Part shown: positions 51,290 to 58,867 of the stretch, in pieces | Layout: every line of letters begins with the position of its first letter | How positions within the stretch are numbered: the first letter of the stretch is position 1 | NCBI GenBank assembly: GCA_014384545.1 | Contig: JACNFQ010000089.1 | Location: 1 to 64,000 of the forward strand | Direction of reading: 5' to 3' | Source: a bacterium | GTDB taxonomy: Bacteria; UBP7; UBA6624 | DNA: 64,000 nt | Made by a program: the position numbers and the translations under genes | Notes under the pieces: model-generated | Seen by the model: the letters and a program-made list of their open reading frames with translations, nothing else | The model's database searches: none | Told to the model about the DNA's origin: nothing

Positions 51290-52382
51290 CTCTTTTCTCC
51301 CACTCTCTCCGTACCACCTCATTGAGAGAAGATGTCCGAAAAGTCACATCTAAGAACTGATCGGGTTGTGGATCTGTACTCTCTTCTTCAACCCAATCAA
51401 TCGCTTCATCTATCTCCTCGTTTATTTCTGCCTCAATCTTCGCAACAATCTCTTCGTCCCACTCACCCCTCTCTTCCATTGTCGCTCTAAAGACGAGCAG
51501 GGGGTCCCTCTCTTTCCACTTTGCCACCTCTTCCTCGGTTCTATAGTCTGCAGGATCGATTTCTGAGTGCCCATACCATCGGTAGGTCATGCACTCAATC
51601 AAGGTGGGACCACCTCCACGCCTTGCTCGGCGAACCGCTTCGCCTACAACTCTGTTTACTTCAAAGATGTCGTTCCCATCAATCGTGATGCCTGGCATTC
51701 CATAGGCAGCAGCCCTGTCACTCACCTTTTCAGTAGGCACATTCTCGGTAAGGTGGGCTGACTCTGCCCATAGGTTGTTCTCACAGACATAGACCACGGG
51801 TAGCTTATGAATCCCTGCAAAGTTCAGTGATTCGTGAAAGTCCCCTTTCGCAGTAGCCCCATCTCCGAAAAAAGAGAAGGCGCAGTTCATCTCGTGCCCT
51901 TCTTCTAGTGTCCAGTTCCCCGCCCAAACAATGCCCTCCTTATCCCAGTTAATCTTGACCTTTCCCTCTCTCCATGCATCCATGAGATAGGCGTATGCTG
52001 CCCCTGCTGCCAAGACCACTTGAATGGCGACGTGCCCCGTGGGAGAAACGATATCCAGTTGGGGGTCGCCAAAGTGGCAGGGGTGTTGTTGAGCCCCATC
52101 AGGGCTTTCAGCCTTTGAGTAGACTTGAGCCATCACCCTCTTTGCGGTAATTCCTCTGGCTACCATCGCTCCTAACTGCCTGTGTGAGGGAGCCAATATA
52201 TCTCCCTCTCTCATATGAGTTCCTGTCCCTACGTTCGTGGCTTCTTGTCCAACAGCTGAGAAATACGTCCCCTTGAAGCGCCCTTGCCGAAAGAGTTTAC
52301 GCATTCGTTCGTCAAGGAGCCGTGTCTTGAGCATCGGTCTAAAAAGAGCGTAGCTCTCCTTACTCTTTGTGGGGTCAGTCAT
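51282..52382 (-). CDS. 2-oxoacid dehydrogenase E1 alpha subunit
   Basis: A 366-residue TPP-dependent E1 alpha. The TPP/Mg motif is FFGDGATAKGDFHESLNFAG followed by LPVVYVCENN, and the phosphorylation-loop-like element TYRWYGHSEIDPADYR is present. SAVGQEATNVGTG and APSHRQLGAMVARG are typical of branched-chain/pyruvate E1 alpha. ATG 52382 lies ten bases after the lipA stop and is preferred to 52418, which is inside lipA. Substrate (pyruvate, acetoin or branched-chain 2-oxoacid) not resolved. Confidence 0.94.
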   Translation of the reverse strand: MTDPTKSKESYALFRPMLKTRLLDERMRKLFRQGRFKGTYFSAVGQEATNVGTGTHMREGDILAPSHRQLGAMVARGITAKRVMAQVYSKAESPDGAQQHPCHFGDPQLDIVSPTGHVAIQVVLAAGAAYAYLMDAWREGKVKINWDKEGIVWAGNWTLEEGHEMNCAFSFFGDGATAKGDFHESLNFAGIHKLPVVYVCENNLWAESAHLTENVPTEKVSDRAAAYGMPGITIDGNDIFEVNRVVGEAVRRARRGGGPTLIECMTYRWYGHSEIDPADYRTEEEVAKWKERDPLLVFRATMEERGEWDEEIVAKIEAEINEEIDEAIDWVEEESTDPQPDQFLDVTFRTSSLNEVVRREWEKRDG

Positions 52383-52392
52383 CCTTGGGATT

Positions 52393-53250
52393 CTAATTGG
52401 GGGTTCTTGGTGTCTCAAGTCCAGCTAGCTTCTCTGCCCGATATGAGGAACGAACGAGGGGGCCGCATAAGGCGCGCATGCCTCGTTCTTTCGCTGATTC
52501 TTCAAGAGATTTAAACCAAGAGGGTTTGTAATGTCTCACCACAGCTATTTCCCGAGGAGTGGGTTGGAGATACTGTCCAGCCGTAAACGCCCACACGCCG
52601 ACATCTCTTAGATCATCTAGTAACTCCATCACTTCGCCCCATTCTTCTCCCATCCCTGCCACAAGTGATGATTTCGTTCGAATCCCTTCTTGGGATACCC
52701 TGTCCAGAAGATCTAACGCTCCTTGGTAGTCACCTTGTGGTCGGCGATGTGGATAGAGGCGTCTTACGGTTTCAATGTTGTGGGCAAAGACATCTACCCC
52801 TGCATGAACGATCTTCATGGGCTCCTCTTCTCTTCCGCGAAAATCTCCCACCAAGACCTCAACAAAAGGGGGGGGATCCAGTCCTTTGATTCTCTCAACA
52901 GTCTCCGCTATATGGTCCGCTCCACCGTCAGGTAGGTCATCTCTATCTACCATCGTTAGAACGACATAATTCCACCCCGCTTCTCTTACCGCCTCGGCTA
53001 CCTCTCTTGGTTCGTTTCTGTCGGGGGGAAAAGGCTTTCCTTTCTGGATAGAGCAATAGGTACAACCCCGTGTACAAATCGACCCCAATACCATTATCGT
53101 AGCCGTCCCTCGCCCCCAACATGAAGGTAGATTGGGACATTGTGCCTCTTCACAAACGGTTGTCTGTTTCTTTCGGTTGAGCAACTTAGCCAATCTATCG
53201 CTTCTCTTTTCACGAACCCGTACCTTTGTCCAAGGAGGGTGTTGGCTCAT
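52393..53250 (-). CDS. lipA: Lipoyl synthase
   Basis: A 285-residue radical-SAM enzyme that inserts two sulfurs into octanoyl-lysine. The auxiliary cluster motif CX4CX5C is complete (TVCEEAQCPNLPSCW, about 31-45) and the radical-SAM CxxxCxxC is CTRGCTYC. VVLTMVDRDDLPDGGADH and ETVRRLYPHRRPQGDY are family-typical, and RSSYRAEK carries the conserved C-terminal R-S-S-Y. The intact Fe-S cysteines contrast with the Hdr-like proteins downstream. ATGA overlap with lipB. Confidence 0.97.
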   Translation of the reverse strand: MSQHPPWTKVRVREKRSDRLAKLLNRKKQTTVCEEAQCPNLPSCWGRGTATIMVLGSICTRGCTYCSIQKGKPFPPDRNEPREVAEAVREAGWNYVVLTMVDRDDLPDGGADHIAETVERIKGLDPPPFVEVLVGDFRGREEEPMKIVHAGVDVFAHNIETVRRLYPHRRPQGDYQGALDLLDRVSQEGIRTKSSLVAGMGEEWGEVMELLDDLRDVGVWAFTAGQYLQPTPREIAVVRHYKPSWFKSLEESAKERGMRALCGPLVRSSYRAEKLAGLETPRTPN

Positions 53251-53873
53251 AGTCGCCCCCTAAGGATTTCACCAATACGCCGAGCCACTAGAGAGAGATC
53301 CTCTTTCCTCTCCCCGTTGATTGAAGTCATATCTTGAGAATCTTTCCCACAGGGTCTAATCTGTGGGGGGGAATCACACCCCCTAATGTTCAAGGAAAAA
53401 CCGTGGAGTGACAGATGTCCCAACAGAGCCATCCCCACCGAGCCAACCTTCTTCCCAGATTGGAGGGTGATGGCAGGATTGTCACCCCGAAAGGTAGCAT
53501 CCGTACCCGCTTCTCTTATCCATTGAACGAGGCTTTCTCCCACAACAGACACCAGTGCGCTTGGTGACAATCTCCTTCTCTTTAGATCAATGATTGGGTA
53601 TCCCACAATCTGCCCCCTTCCATGCCACGTAGCACGCCCTCCCCTTCGTGCCCGCAGCAACGCCAGTCCATTCTTTCTTGTTTCTATTGTCTTCGGTTCC
53701 TCTCTCTGCGGGGTTGCCCGACCCAAGGTTACAACGGGTAGATGTTCAAAGAATAGAACCTCATCCATTCCCCCTACCTTTACCCGAGAAACTGCTTCGT
53801 ATTGTCTTCTTAGCCCCACACTCCACGGCGCGCTAATAAGTGGATGTATCTGGAGGTTATTCTTGGGGGCCAC
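53247..53873 (-). CDS. lipB: Lipoyl(octanoyl) transferase
   Basis: A 208-residue LipB that moves octanoate from acyl carrier protein to lipoyl domains. LLRARRGGRATWHGRGQIVGYPI contains the conserved R-G-G-x-x-T-x-H-G-P/R-G-Q element. The catalytic Lys is in SGKKVGSVGMAL and the acyl-accepting Cys in IRPCGKDSQDMTSI. GTG start at 53873 overlaps leuC by 17 bases. Together with lipA it serves the E2 subunit in the operon. Confidence 0.95.
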   Translation of the reverse strand: MAPKNNLQIHPLISAPWSVGLRRQYEAVSRVKVGGMDEVLFFEHLPVVTLGRATPQREEPKTIETRKNGLALLRARRGGRATWHGRGQIVGYPIIDLKRRRLSPSALVSVVGESLVQWIREAGTDATFRGDNPAITLQSGKKVGSVGMALLGHLSLHGFSLNIRGCDSPPQIRPCGKDSQDMTSINGERKEDLSLVARRIGEILRGRL

Positions 53874-55125
53874 AAATCGTTCCCTTAATCGCCGACAGGG
53901 CGGCGACGCGGGGAGACGCTAGATAAACGAGCGAATCGGGATGTCCCATCCTTCCGTGGAAGTTTCTGTTACTTGTAGAAAGACAAACTTCTCCTGCTGC
54001 CATCACTCCTCCATGCCCACCCAAACAGGGACCACATGTGGGCGTAGAAAAAACGCACCCTCTTTCTACAAAGAGTTTAGCCAATCCCTCTTCTACGGCT
54101 TTTAGGTACGTTTTTTGATCGCCAGGAATGATAACGACTCGAGCAGCCTTACAGGAAACTCCAGGGGCCATTCGGAAGATCTCTCCGACCTCCCGAAGAT
54201 CTCCTATCCGAGCATTTGTACAGGAGCCCACAAAGACTTGATCAATCTTGATTCTCTCTTTTTCTAGCTTCCTGACTTCGATCACATTATCTGGGCTAAA
54301 GGGTTGGGCGATTAGGGGTTCTAGTTGCCCCGTATCTATTTCAATCTCTAATGAGTAGGTTGCACCCTTGTCGGGATAAACTGCCTTGTAAGGATGTTTG
54401 ACGCGCCCCTTTACGAACTCTTCTGTTATCTTGTCAGGAACGAAAATGCCCGCCTTAGCCCCCCATTCAATCGCCATATTTGCTATCGTTAGGCGACCCT
54501 CCATGGAGATTCCACTCTCTGTTTCGTCGTGGAACTCTATCGTTTGGTAGTTAGCCCCTTGAACCGTCAGTATCCGACCCAAGGCAAGTGAGAGGTCTTT
54601 TGGAGAAACGTGCTTAGCGGGCTTACCTAAGTAGGTCACCTTTATAGATTCGGGCACCCTTAGCCAGACTTTGCCCGTAGCCAAAACAGCTGCCAAATCG
54701 GTATGCCCCACCCCAGTGGCAAGGGCGCCCAATGCACCATTTGTACATGTGTGACTGTCAGCTCCGATGATGATTTCGCCGGGGGCAACAAGACCATCTT
54801 CTGGCATCACTACATGGCAAATGCCGCCCCTTCCTTCGCCATAATAATGACCCACTTCATAATCCTCAGAAAAAACTCGGAGCTCTTTCCCTAATTTCGC
54901 TGCTGCCAAATCTTTTGCAGGCACAAAGTGGTCTGCGACCATGACGACTTTTTCTTTATCCCATACCTCATCAATCCCTGCGTCTCTTAGTACGGCGGCG
55001 GCGGCAGGCCCGGTAATATCGTGCCCCATGGCACGGTCTACATCGGCTAGGACAATCTCTCCAATCAGTACATTACCTCCTGAGCGACTCCCAATAATCT
55101 TCTGTACAAGTGTTTCGTTTTTCAT
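53857..55125 (-). CDS. leuC: 3-isopropylmalate dehydratase large subunit (LeuC/homoaconitase type)
   Basis: A 422-residue aconitase-superfamily subunit of the short LeuC2/homoaconitase class. The [4Fe-4S] ligands are in VGSCTNARIGDL and STPTCGPCLGGHGG. MGHDITGPAAAAVL, GADSHTCTNGALGALATG and NRNFHGRMGH are family motifs. It isomerises 2-isopropylmalate, or homologous tricarboxylates, together with a small subunit. No leuD lies next to it. ATG 55125 is used because the upstream extension (to 55197) falls within hbd. Confidence 0.9.
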   Translation of the reverse strand: MKNETLVQKIIGSRSGGNVLIGEIVLADVDRAMGHDITGPAAAAVLRDAGIDEVWDKEKVVMVADHFVPAKDLAAAKLGKELRVFSEDYEVGHYYGEGRGGICHVVMPEDGLVAPGEIIIGADSHTCTNGALGALATGVGHTDLAAVLATGKVWLRVPESIKVTYLGKPAKHVSPKDLSLALGRILTVQGANYQTIEFHDETESGISMEGRLTIANMAIEWGAKAGIFVPDKITEEFVKGRVKHPYKAVYPDKGATYSLEIEIDTGQLEPLIAQPFSPDNVIEVRKLEKERIKIDQVFVGSCTNARIGDLREVGEIFRMAPGVSCKAARVVIIPGDQKTYLKAVEEGLAKLFVERGCVFSTPTCGPCLGGHGGVMAAGEVCLSTSNRNFHGRMGHPDSLVYLASPRVAALSAIKGTICGPQE

Positions 55126-55129
55126 GGTA

Positions 55130-55978
55130 CTAATCGTACTCGTAAAACCCTTTGCCTGACTTTCTACCCAAATCACCTTTCTTGACCATTTCCACAAGAA
55201 GTTGTGCTGGTTGGTGTCTCTTTCCCTCTAACCCTTCATGGAGGACATTCAAGATTGCCAGACAGGTGTCCAACCCAATCAAGTCCGCCAATTTTAGGGG
55301 TCCTAAGGGGTGGCGCATACCCAACTCCATTACGGTATCAATCGCCTCCACTGTTCCTACCCCTTCTTCCCTTGCTCGAATAGCCTCGTTGATCATAGGC
55401 ATGAGAACTCGGTTGCTAATAAACCCTGGAAGGTCCTGACTAATCACTGGTTTTTTTCCGAGTTCTATCGCCAAAGAAACAATCTCATCCAAGACCTCTC
55501 TCTTTGTCTCCTTTCCAGCAATAATCTCTACTAAGGGCATGACGGGTACGGGGTTCATGAAGTGCATGCCTATCGTCTCCCCTGGTCGCCCTGAAGCACG
55601 AGCTAAGAGGTCAATAGAGAGCGAAGATGTATTTGAGGCCAGAATCGTTCCCGGATCCGCACTTTCCCCGAGGCGAGAGAATAGCTCTTCCTTGGTTCCT
55701 TGATCTTCGACAATCGCCTCCACTACAAGACCTACGCCCTTGGTGTTGCACTCTGTCTGGGGGCAAAGAAGCTCTTTGACCCTCTTAGTCGTTCCGTCAA
55801 CACACTTTCCTCTTCTTTCTCTTTTCTTGAGGCGGGCAACTGTTTTTTCTTTGGCTTCTTCTGCAGCCCCCTCTTGAACATCAAAGAGCCTAACTTCTCT
55901 GCCGCTACTTGCCATAATCTGAGCAATGCCAGCACCCATCTGCCCGGCACCCACCACAAGAACTTTCTTTCGTTTCAT
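55130..55978 (-). CDS. 3-hydroxyacyl-CoA dehydrogenase
   Basis: A 282-residue enzyme of the 3-hydroxybutyryl-CoA dehydrogenase type. The NAD site is VLVVGAGQMGAGIAQIMASSG (6-26), with NTSSLSIDLLA, the catalytic His in IGMHFMNPVPVMPLVEII, and PGFISNRVLMPMINEAI near the second Asn. The C-terminal KLADLIGLDTCLAIL and GRKSGKGFYEY are typical. It interconverts 3-hydroxyacyl-CoA and 3-ketoacyl-CoA. ATG 55978 is preferred because the motif follows at once. First gene of the long minus-strand directon. Confidence 0.94.
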   Translation of the reverse strand: MKRKKVLVVGAGQMGAGIAQIMASSGREVRLFDVQEGAAEEAKEKTVARLKKRERRGKCVDGTTKRVKELLCPQTECNTKGVGLVVEAIVEDQGTKEELFSRLGESADPGTILASNTSSLSIDLLARASGRPGETIGMHFMNPVPVMPLVEIIAGKETKREVLDEIVSLAIELGKKPVISQDLPGFISNRVLMPMINEAIRAREEGVGTVEAIDTVMELGMRHPLGPLKLADLIGLDTCLAILNVLHEGLEGKRHQPAQLLVEMVKKGDLGRKSGKGFYEYD

Positions 55979-56074
55979 AAAGGGGATGATACCTTCACCG
56001 TTGGGAGGTTTGGCGAGGTTTTCATTTTTTGATTCGTTCCCTTCTTTTCTTTTCGTCCCGTAGGATTCTCCGAT

Positions 56075-57421
56075 GTGCCACCGTCTTTCTCTACACCCCC
56101 TCCACGTCAACTCCTAGACTCCCTTCCCCCCTCTGTTGACCCACGGTTACGCCCTTTCTTGTTGCGCGTGGCTTGGACCGTTGAAGAGGGTTCAGCCTCT
56201 GTCGTCTTGCACCCTCTAAGCGAAGCGGGTTATCGTCTGGCACAAAAACATCTTTCGCTCTTGTGTCGGTTGGCTAAGGATCTTCGTTTTTGTCTTGTTC
56301 TAGGAGATTTTAAAGCGACAACTTCTCTATCTCCGTCTCAACAAACTTCCCCCCGAAAAGAAAAGACCAAAGCAACCCCTCGTTCCTCCTCTCTCGTTCA
56401 TTGGGCGGGCATTAAAGAGGCTCTTGTCTTGTTGGATTCTTTGGTTCAGGGAGACCGCCTTCCCCAACCCCTCTTATTCTTTGGACCCCCTGGTGTGGGA
56501 AAAACGCGCTTGTTACAACGGGCATCGGAGAAAGTCTTGGGGTCCCTTTATCTCTCTTCACAGGGGTTTACCGAGCGCGTCGTTCGGGCAGCAAGAACGA
56601 ACAGAATTGGGCACCTAAAGTCCGCCCTCTCTTCCCCCCCCCTTCTCTTAGTAGATGATCTCCAAGCTCTAGCGGGGAGAAAGCGGAGTTTGGAGGTGTT
56701 GTTGGTCGTCTTGACCATGCGGATTGAATCTCATCTTCCCACACTCTTTGCTCTGGACAGAACGCCTCAATCTTTACAGGATTTCCCCGCCCGTCTATCC
56801 AGTCGCCTAGGTCAAGGGCTCTCTCTTTCTATTCCTCCCCTAGACCAAGAGTCAAGGAAAAAGCTACTCCAGTCTTTTGCGCGGTCTTTTCCCGAGGTTA
56901 AATGGCCCCCAGGGGCCCTCTCTCTTGCTTCTGGTGGTTTGACAGGGGACGTTCGGGCTCTTCAGGGGTTTGTCCATCGATATCACTGGGGGTGCACCCG
57001 TGGGGGGCTCTCTCCCAAAGAAGCTCTTGCCGCGGCTTTAGGGTCCCCGAAGAAAAACCACCCCTCCCTCCCCTTTCTTGAAGAGGTGTCTCAGGCTCTC
57101 TCTTTGCTCCCATCAGCTCTTCTGTCTAAGGTTCGTCATGTGGACTTGGTGCGGGCACGGCGTATTTGGGCGATTCTTCTCTTGTGCCGGGAGGGGGGTT
57201 CTCGTTCCTCAGCTGCTCGGATTATGGGGGTTGATCCCTCTACCATCGCTTACGCTGTGAAAAAGGGGGGAGAACTCTGGAAAAAGGACCTCCTCTTTAC
57301 GAAGACCCTCTCTGCCCTTGCTACTTTCCACCACCTTTCCCTACCCTTTTCCTCCCCCGCTATTTCTTCTGAAAACCCGACTATTCCCCAGCTTTTTCCG
57401 TTGCAGGAGGAGGAGTTGTAG
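56075..57421 (+). CDS. dnaA: Chromosomal replication initiator DnaA, divergent
   Basis: A 448-residue DnaA. AAA+ Walker A is GPPGVGKT (137-144), Walker B LLLVDDLQAL (191-200), and box VII RLSSRLGQGLSLSI carries the Arg finger. Domain IV is recognisable (RRIWAILLLCREGGSRSSAARIMG), but its DNA-contact signature, normally G-x-R-D-H-T-T-V, reads GVDPSTIAYAV (385-395): His and the first Thr are replaced. A Pro/Ser-rich linker lies at about 85-108. GTG start at 56075. The coding strand is strongly C-rich, unlike dnaN. The 96-base gap to hbd holds no recognisable DnaA box. Confidence 0.9.
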   Translation: MPPSFSTPPPRQLLDSLPPSVDPRLRPFLLRVAWTVEEGSASVVLHPLSEAGYRLAQKHLSLLCRLAKDLRFCLVLGDFKATTSLSPSQQTSPRKEKTKATPRSSSLVHWAGIKEALVLLDSLVQGDRLPQPLLFFGPPGVGKTRLLQRASEKVLGSLYLSSQGFTERVVRAARTNRIGHLKSALSSPPLLLVDDLQALAGRKRSLEVLLVVLTMRIESHLPTLFALDRTPQSLQDFPARLSSRLGQGLSLSIPPLDQESRKKLLQSFARSFPEVKWPPGALSLASGGLTGDVRALQGFVHRYHWGCTRGGLSPKEALAAALGSPKKNHPSLPFLEEVSQALSLLPSALLSKVRHVDLVRARRIWAILLLCREGGSRSSAARIMGVDPSTIAYAVKKGGELWKKDLLFTKTLSALATFHHLSLPFSSPAISSENPTIPQLFPLQEEEL

Positions 57422-57467
57422 AATCTCTTATGTTAACTTATTATCCTTATCGGAGTCACTTCTTTTC
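57422..57467. other. AT-rich dnaA-dnaN gap, candidate origin region
   Basis: A 46-base AT-rich spacer with a GTTAAC palindrome and TTATTATCCTTATC, which shares TTATCC with the classical DnaA box TTATCCACA. Base composition of the coding strand changes here from C-rich (dnaA; 57301-57360 has about 30 C to 5 G) to G-rich (dnaN, gyrB; 59461-59520 has about 26 G to 5 C). It presumably also contains the dnaN promoter. Origin assignment is inference. Confidence 0.35.
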
Positions 57468-58604
57468 ATGAAACAATATCTTGATGCGAACCAGCTATAC
57501 AAAGCACTTTCTAAGTTATCAACCGCTGCTGGAGATTCGATGTTGGGAGGAGGTAGAGGCACCCCCCACGTTTCAGTCAAGCAGGAAAAAGGACAGCTAA
57601 AGTTAGAGACATTTAGTTCAGTTTCTGGGGCACAAGTTACACTTGAGACGCCCCACATTACAGAGGGAGATGGCGAAACAAGGATATATCCCTTAGTAGA
57701 GATGCGCGAACTTGTAAGAAGACTGGGCGGAAAAATGGAGTTTATGGTCGACAAGAAAGGACACCTGCTTCTTTCTTCGGGGGGGTCTCGATACAAGATA
57801 AAGAGTGTGATTCCAGATGCCCCCCTGGAGTTTCCTTTTGGCGAAGAAGAGTCTGAGGAGAGTTTTGAAGTAGATGGCCCCGTCCTGTTCAAGGCGCTAC
57901 AAGAAGTTCTCGTCGTGGCAAAGAGCCCATCGGGCAGGTCCTATTCGGGGGGGACACTCTTCGATTTTCGAGGGAAACTCCGCCTCGTAAATACAGACGG
58001 GTTTCGCATGGCGGTCATCTCACTAGAAAACCCTAGTGGGATTCAAAGGCGCATTCAAGTGGATACGGAAGCGATCAAGAACTTCGCTAAAGCGTTGGGC
58101 AACGAGGAGGGCATCGTAGAAGGAGAGATTCATGACCACTATATCCTCTTCGTAAAGGACTCCATGAGGTTTTCGGTCACTACCTTGACGGTATCTTATC
58201 CCGACTACGAAAAAATCTTGGATCGTAAACAGCCCGGAGAAATCCACTTTGACAAAGAAGAGATGCAAGGCGCACTAGAAAGATTACTACAGTTTGGGAA
58301 ATACCAAGAACAGAGCAATGCGATTCAGTTCCATTTTGAAAACGGAGAAGTGTTACTAACGATTGAAGAAACGCCCAAAGGAAAAGGGGAAGAGACATTG
58401 ACATTCCCCGTGGAGACAGAAGAAGACGCTTTTTCGGTCTCTCTCAACGGAGGTTTTCTCTTGGACTTCTTACGAGTCGCGAACGCAAATAAGATCATAC
58501 TTCTCCACGACACACCACAAGCTGCGTGTCTTTTTTACCCTGAGGGAAATGAGGATTTTTCCTATTACCTAATGACCCTAAAGCATCCAGGAATAAGAAG
58601 CTGA
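57468..58604 (+). CDS. dnaN: DNA polymerase III beta sliding clamp
   Basis: A 378-residue clamp. ATG 57468 is used; the open frame extends further back into dnaA. Three structural repeats are visible. FKALQEVLVVAKSPSGRSYSGGTLFDFRGKLRLVNTDGFRMAV matches the second-domain core (clamp homologues: 'R...GV...l..vAtDghRla'). SVTTLTVSYPDYEKIL matches the 'r-lidG-yPdY' element. The C-terminus reads DFSYYLMTLKHPGIRS where most clamps have Y-x-x-M-P-M-R-L, so the partner-binding pocket is somewhat altered. It encircles DNA and tethers polymerase. Confidence 0.9.
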   Translation: MKQYLDANQLYKALSKLSTAAGDSMLGGGRGTPHVSVKQEKGQLKLETFSSVSGAQVTLETPHITEGDGETRIYPLVEMRELVRRLGGKMEFMVDKKGHLLLSSGGSRYKIKSVIPDAPLEFPFGEEESEESFEVDGPVLFKALQEVLVVAKSPSGRSYSGGTLFDFRGKLRLVNTDGFRMAVISLENPSGIQRRIQVDTEAIKNFAKALGNEEGIVEGEIHDHYILFVKDSMRFSVTTLTVSYPDYEKILDRKQPGEIHFDKEEMQGALERLLQFGKYQEQSNAIQFHFENGEVLLTIEETPKGKGEETLTFPVETEEDAFSVSLNGGFLLDFLRVANANKIILLHDTPQAACLFYPEGNEDFSYYLMTLKHPGIRS

Positions 58605-58867
58605 GAAAAGGGGGCAAAGAGGCAAGAAGCCTCCTTGAAGGGTTGGTGAGAGAGCTTGTCCCCCAGGCAAGCAAGAATAGAGAAGTTCGGGGTGCCTTGG
58701 CAAAGGAAGCACCTGCAGAATGGTTAGAGAGGATAGAGGTTGTCTCACTGGTGAACGGCGTACTAACACTTCGCGTAGAGCACCCTGCGATGAGAGAAGA
58801 GGTAAGGAGATGTTCCCCAGGTTGGATTATCCCGATTGAAGGGGTTAGGGAGGTTCGGGTTCAATGA
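58601..58867 (+). CDS. Short DciA/DUF721-like protein, probable CTG start
   Basis: An 88-residue protein resembling DUF721 (DciA, the helicase-loading factor found next to dnaA-dnaN in many bacteria). SLLEGLVRELVPQASKN forms the first helix, and VVSLVNGVLTLRVEHPAMREEVRR matches the 'g-L-v-V-ssa-wa-ELr' core. CTG 58601 overlaps the dnaN stop as CTGA and gives the full first helix. The first conventional start (TTG 58643) would cut this helix. Short compared with typical DciA. Its stop overlaps the next gene (ATGA). Confidence 0.65.
   Translation: MRKGGKEARSLLEGLVRELVPQASKNREVRGALAKEAPAEWLERIEVVSLVNGVLTLRVEHPAMREEVRRCSPGWIIPIEGVREVRVQ

Noticed and set aside
55979-56074. Classical oriC between hbd and dnaA
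   Set aside because: Only 96 bases with no DnaA-box-like 9-mers and no AT-rich repeats; the composition switch lies about 1.4 kb further right.
57318-57467. 50-residue N-terminal extension of dnaN
   Set aside because: It overlaps the dnaA 3' end in another frame, and clamp homology begins at the ATG 57468.
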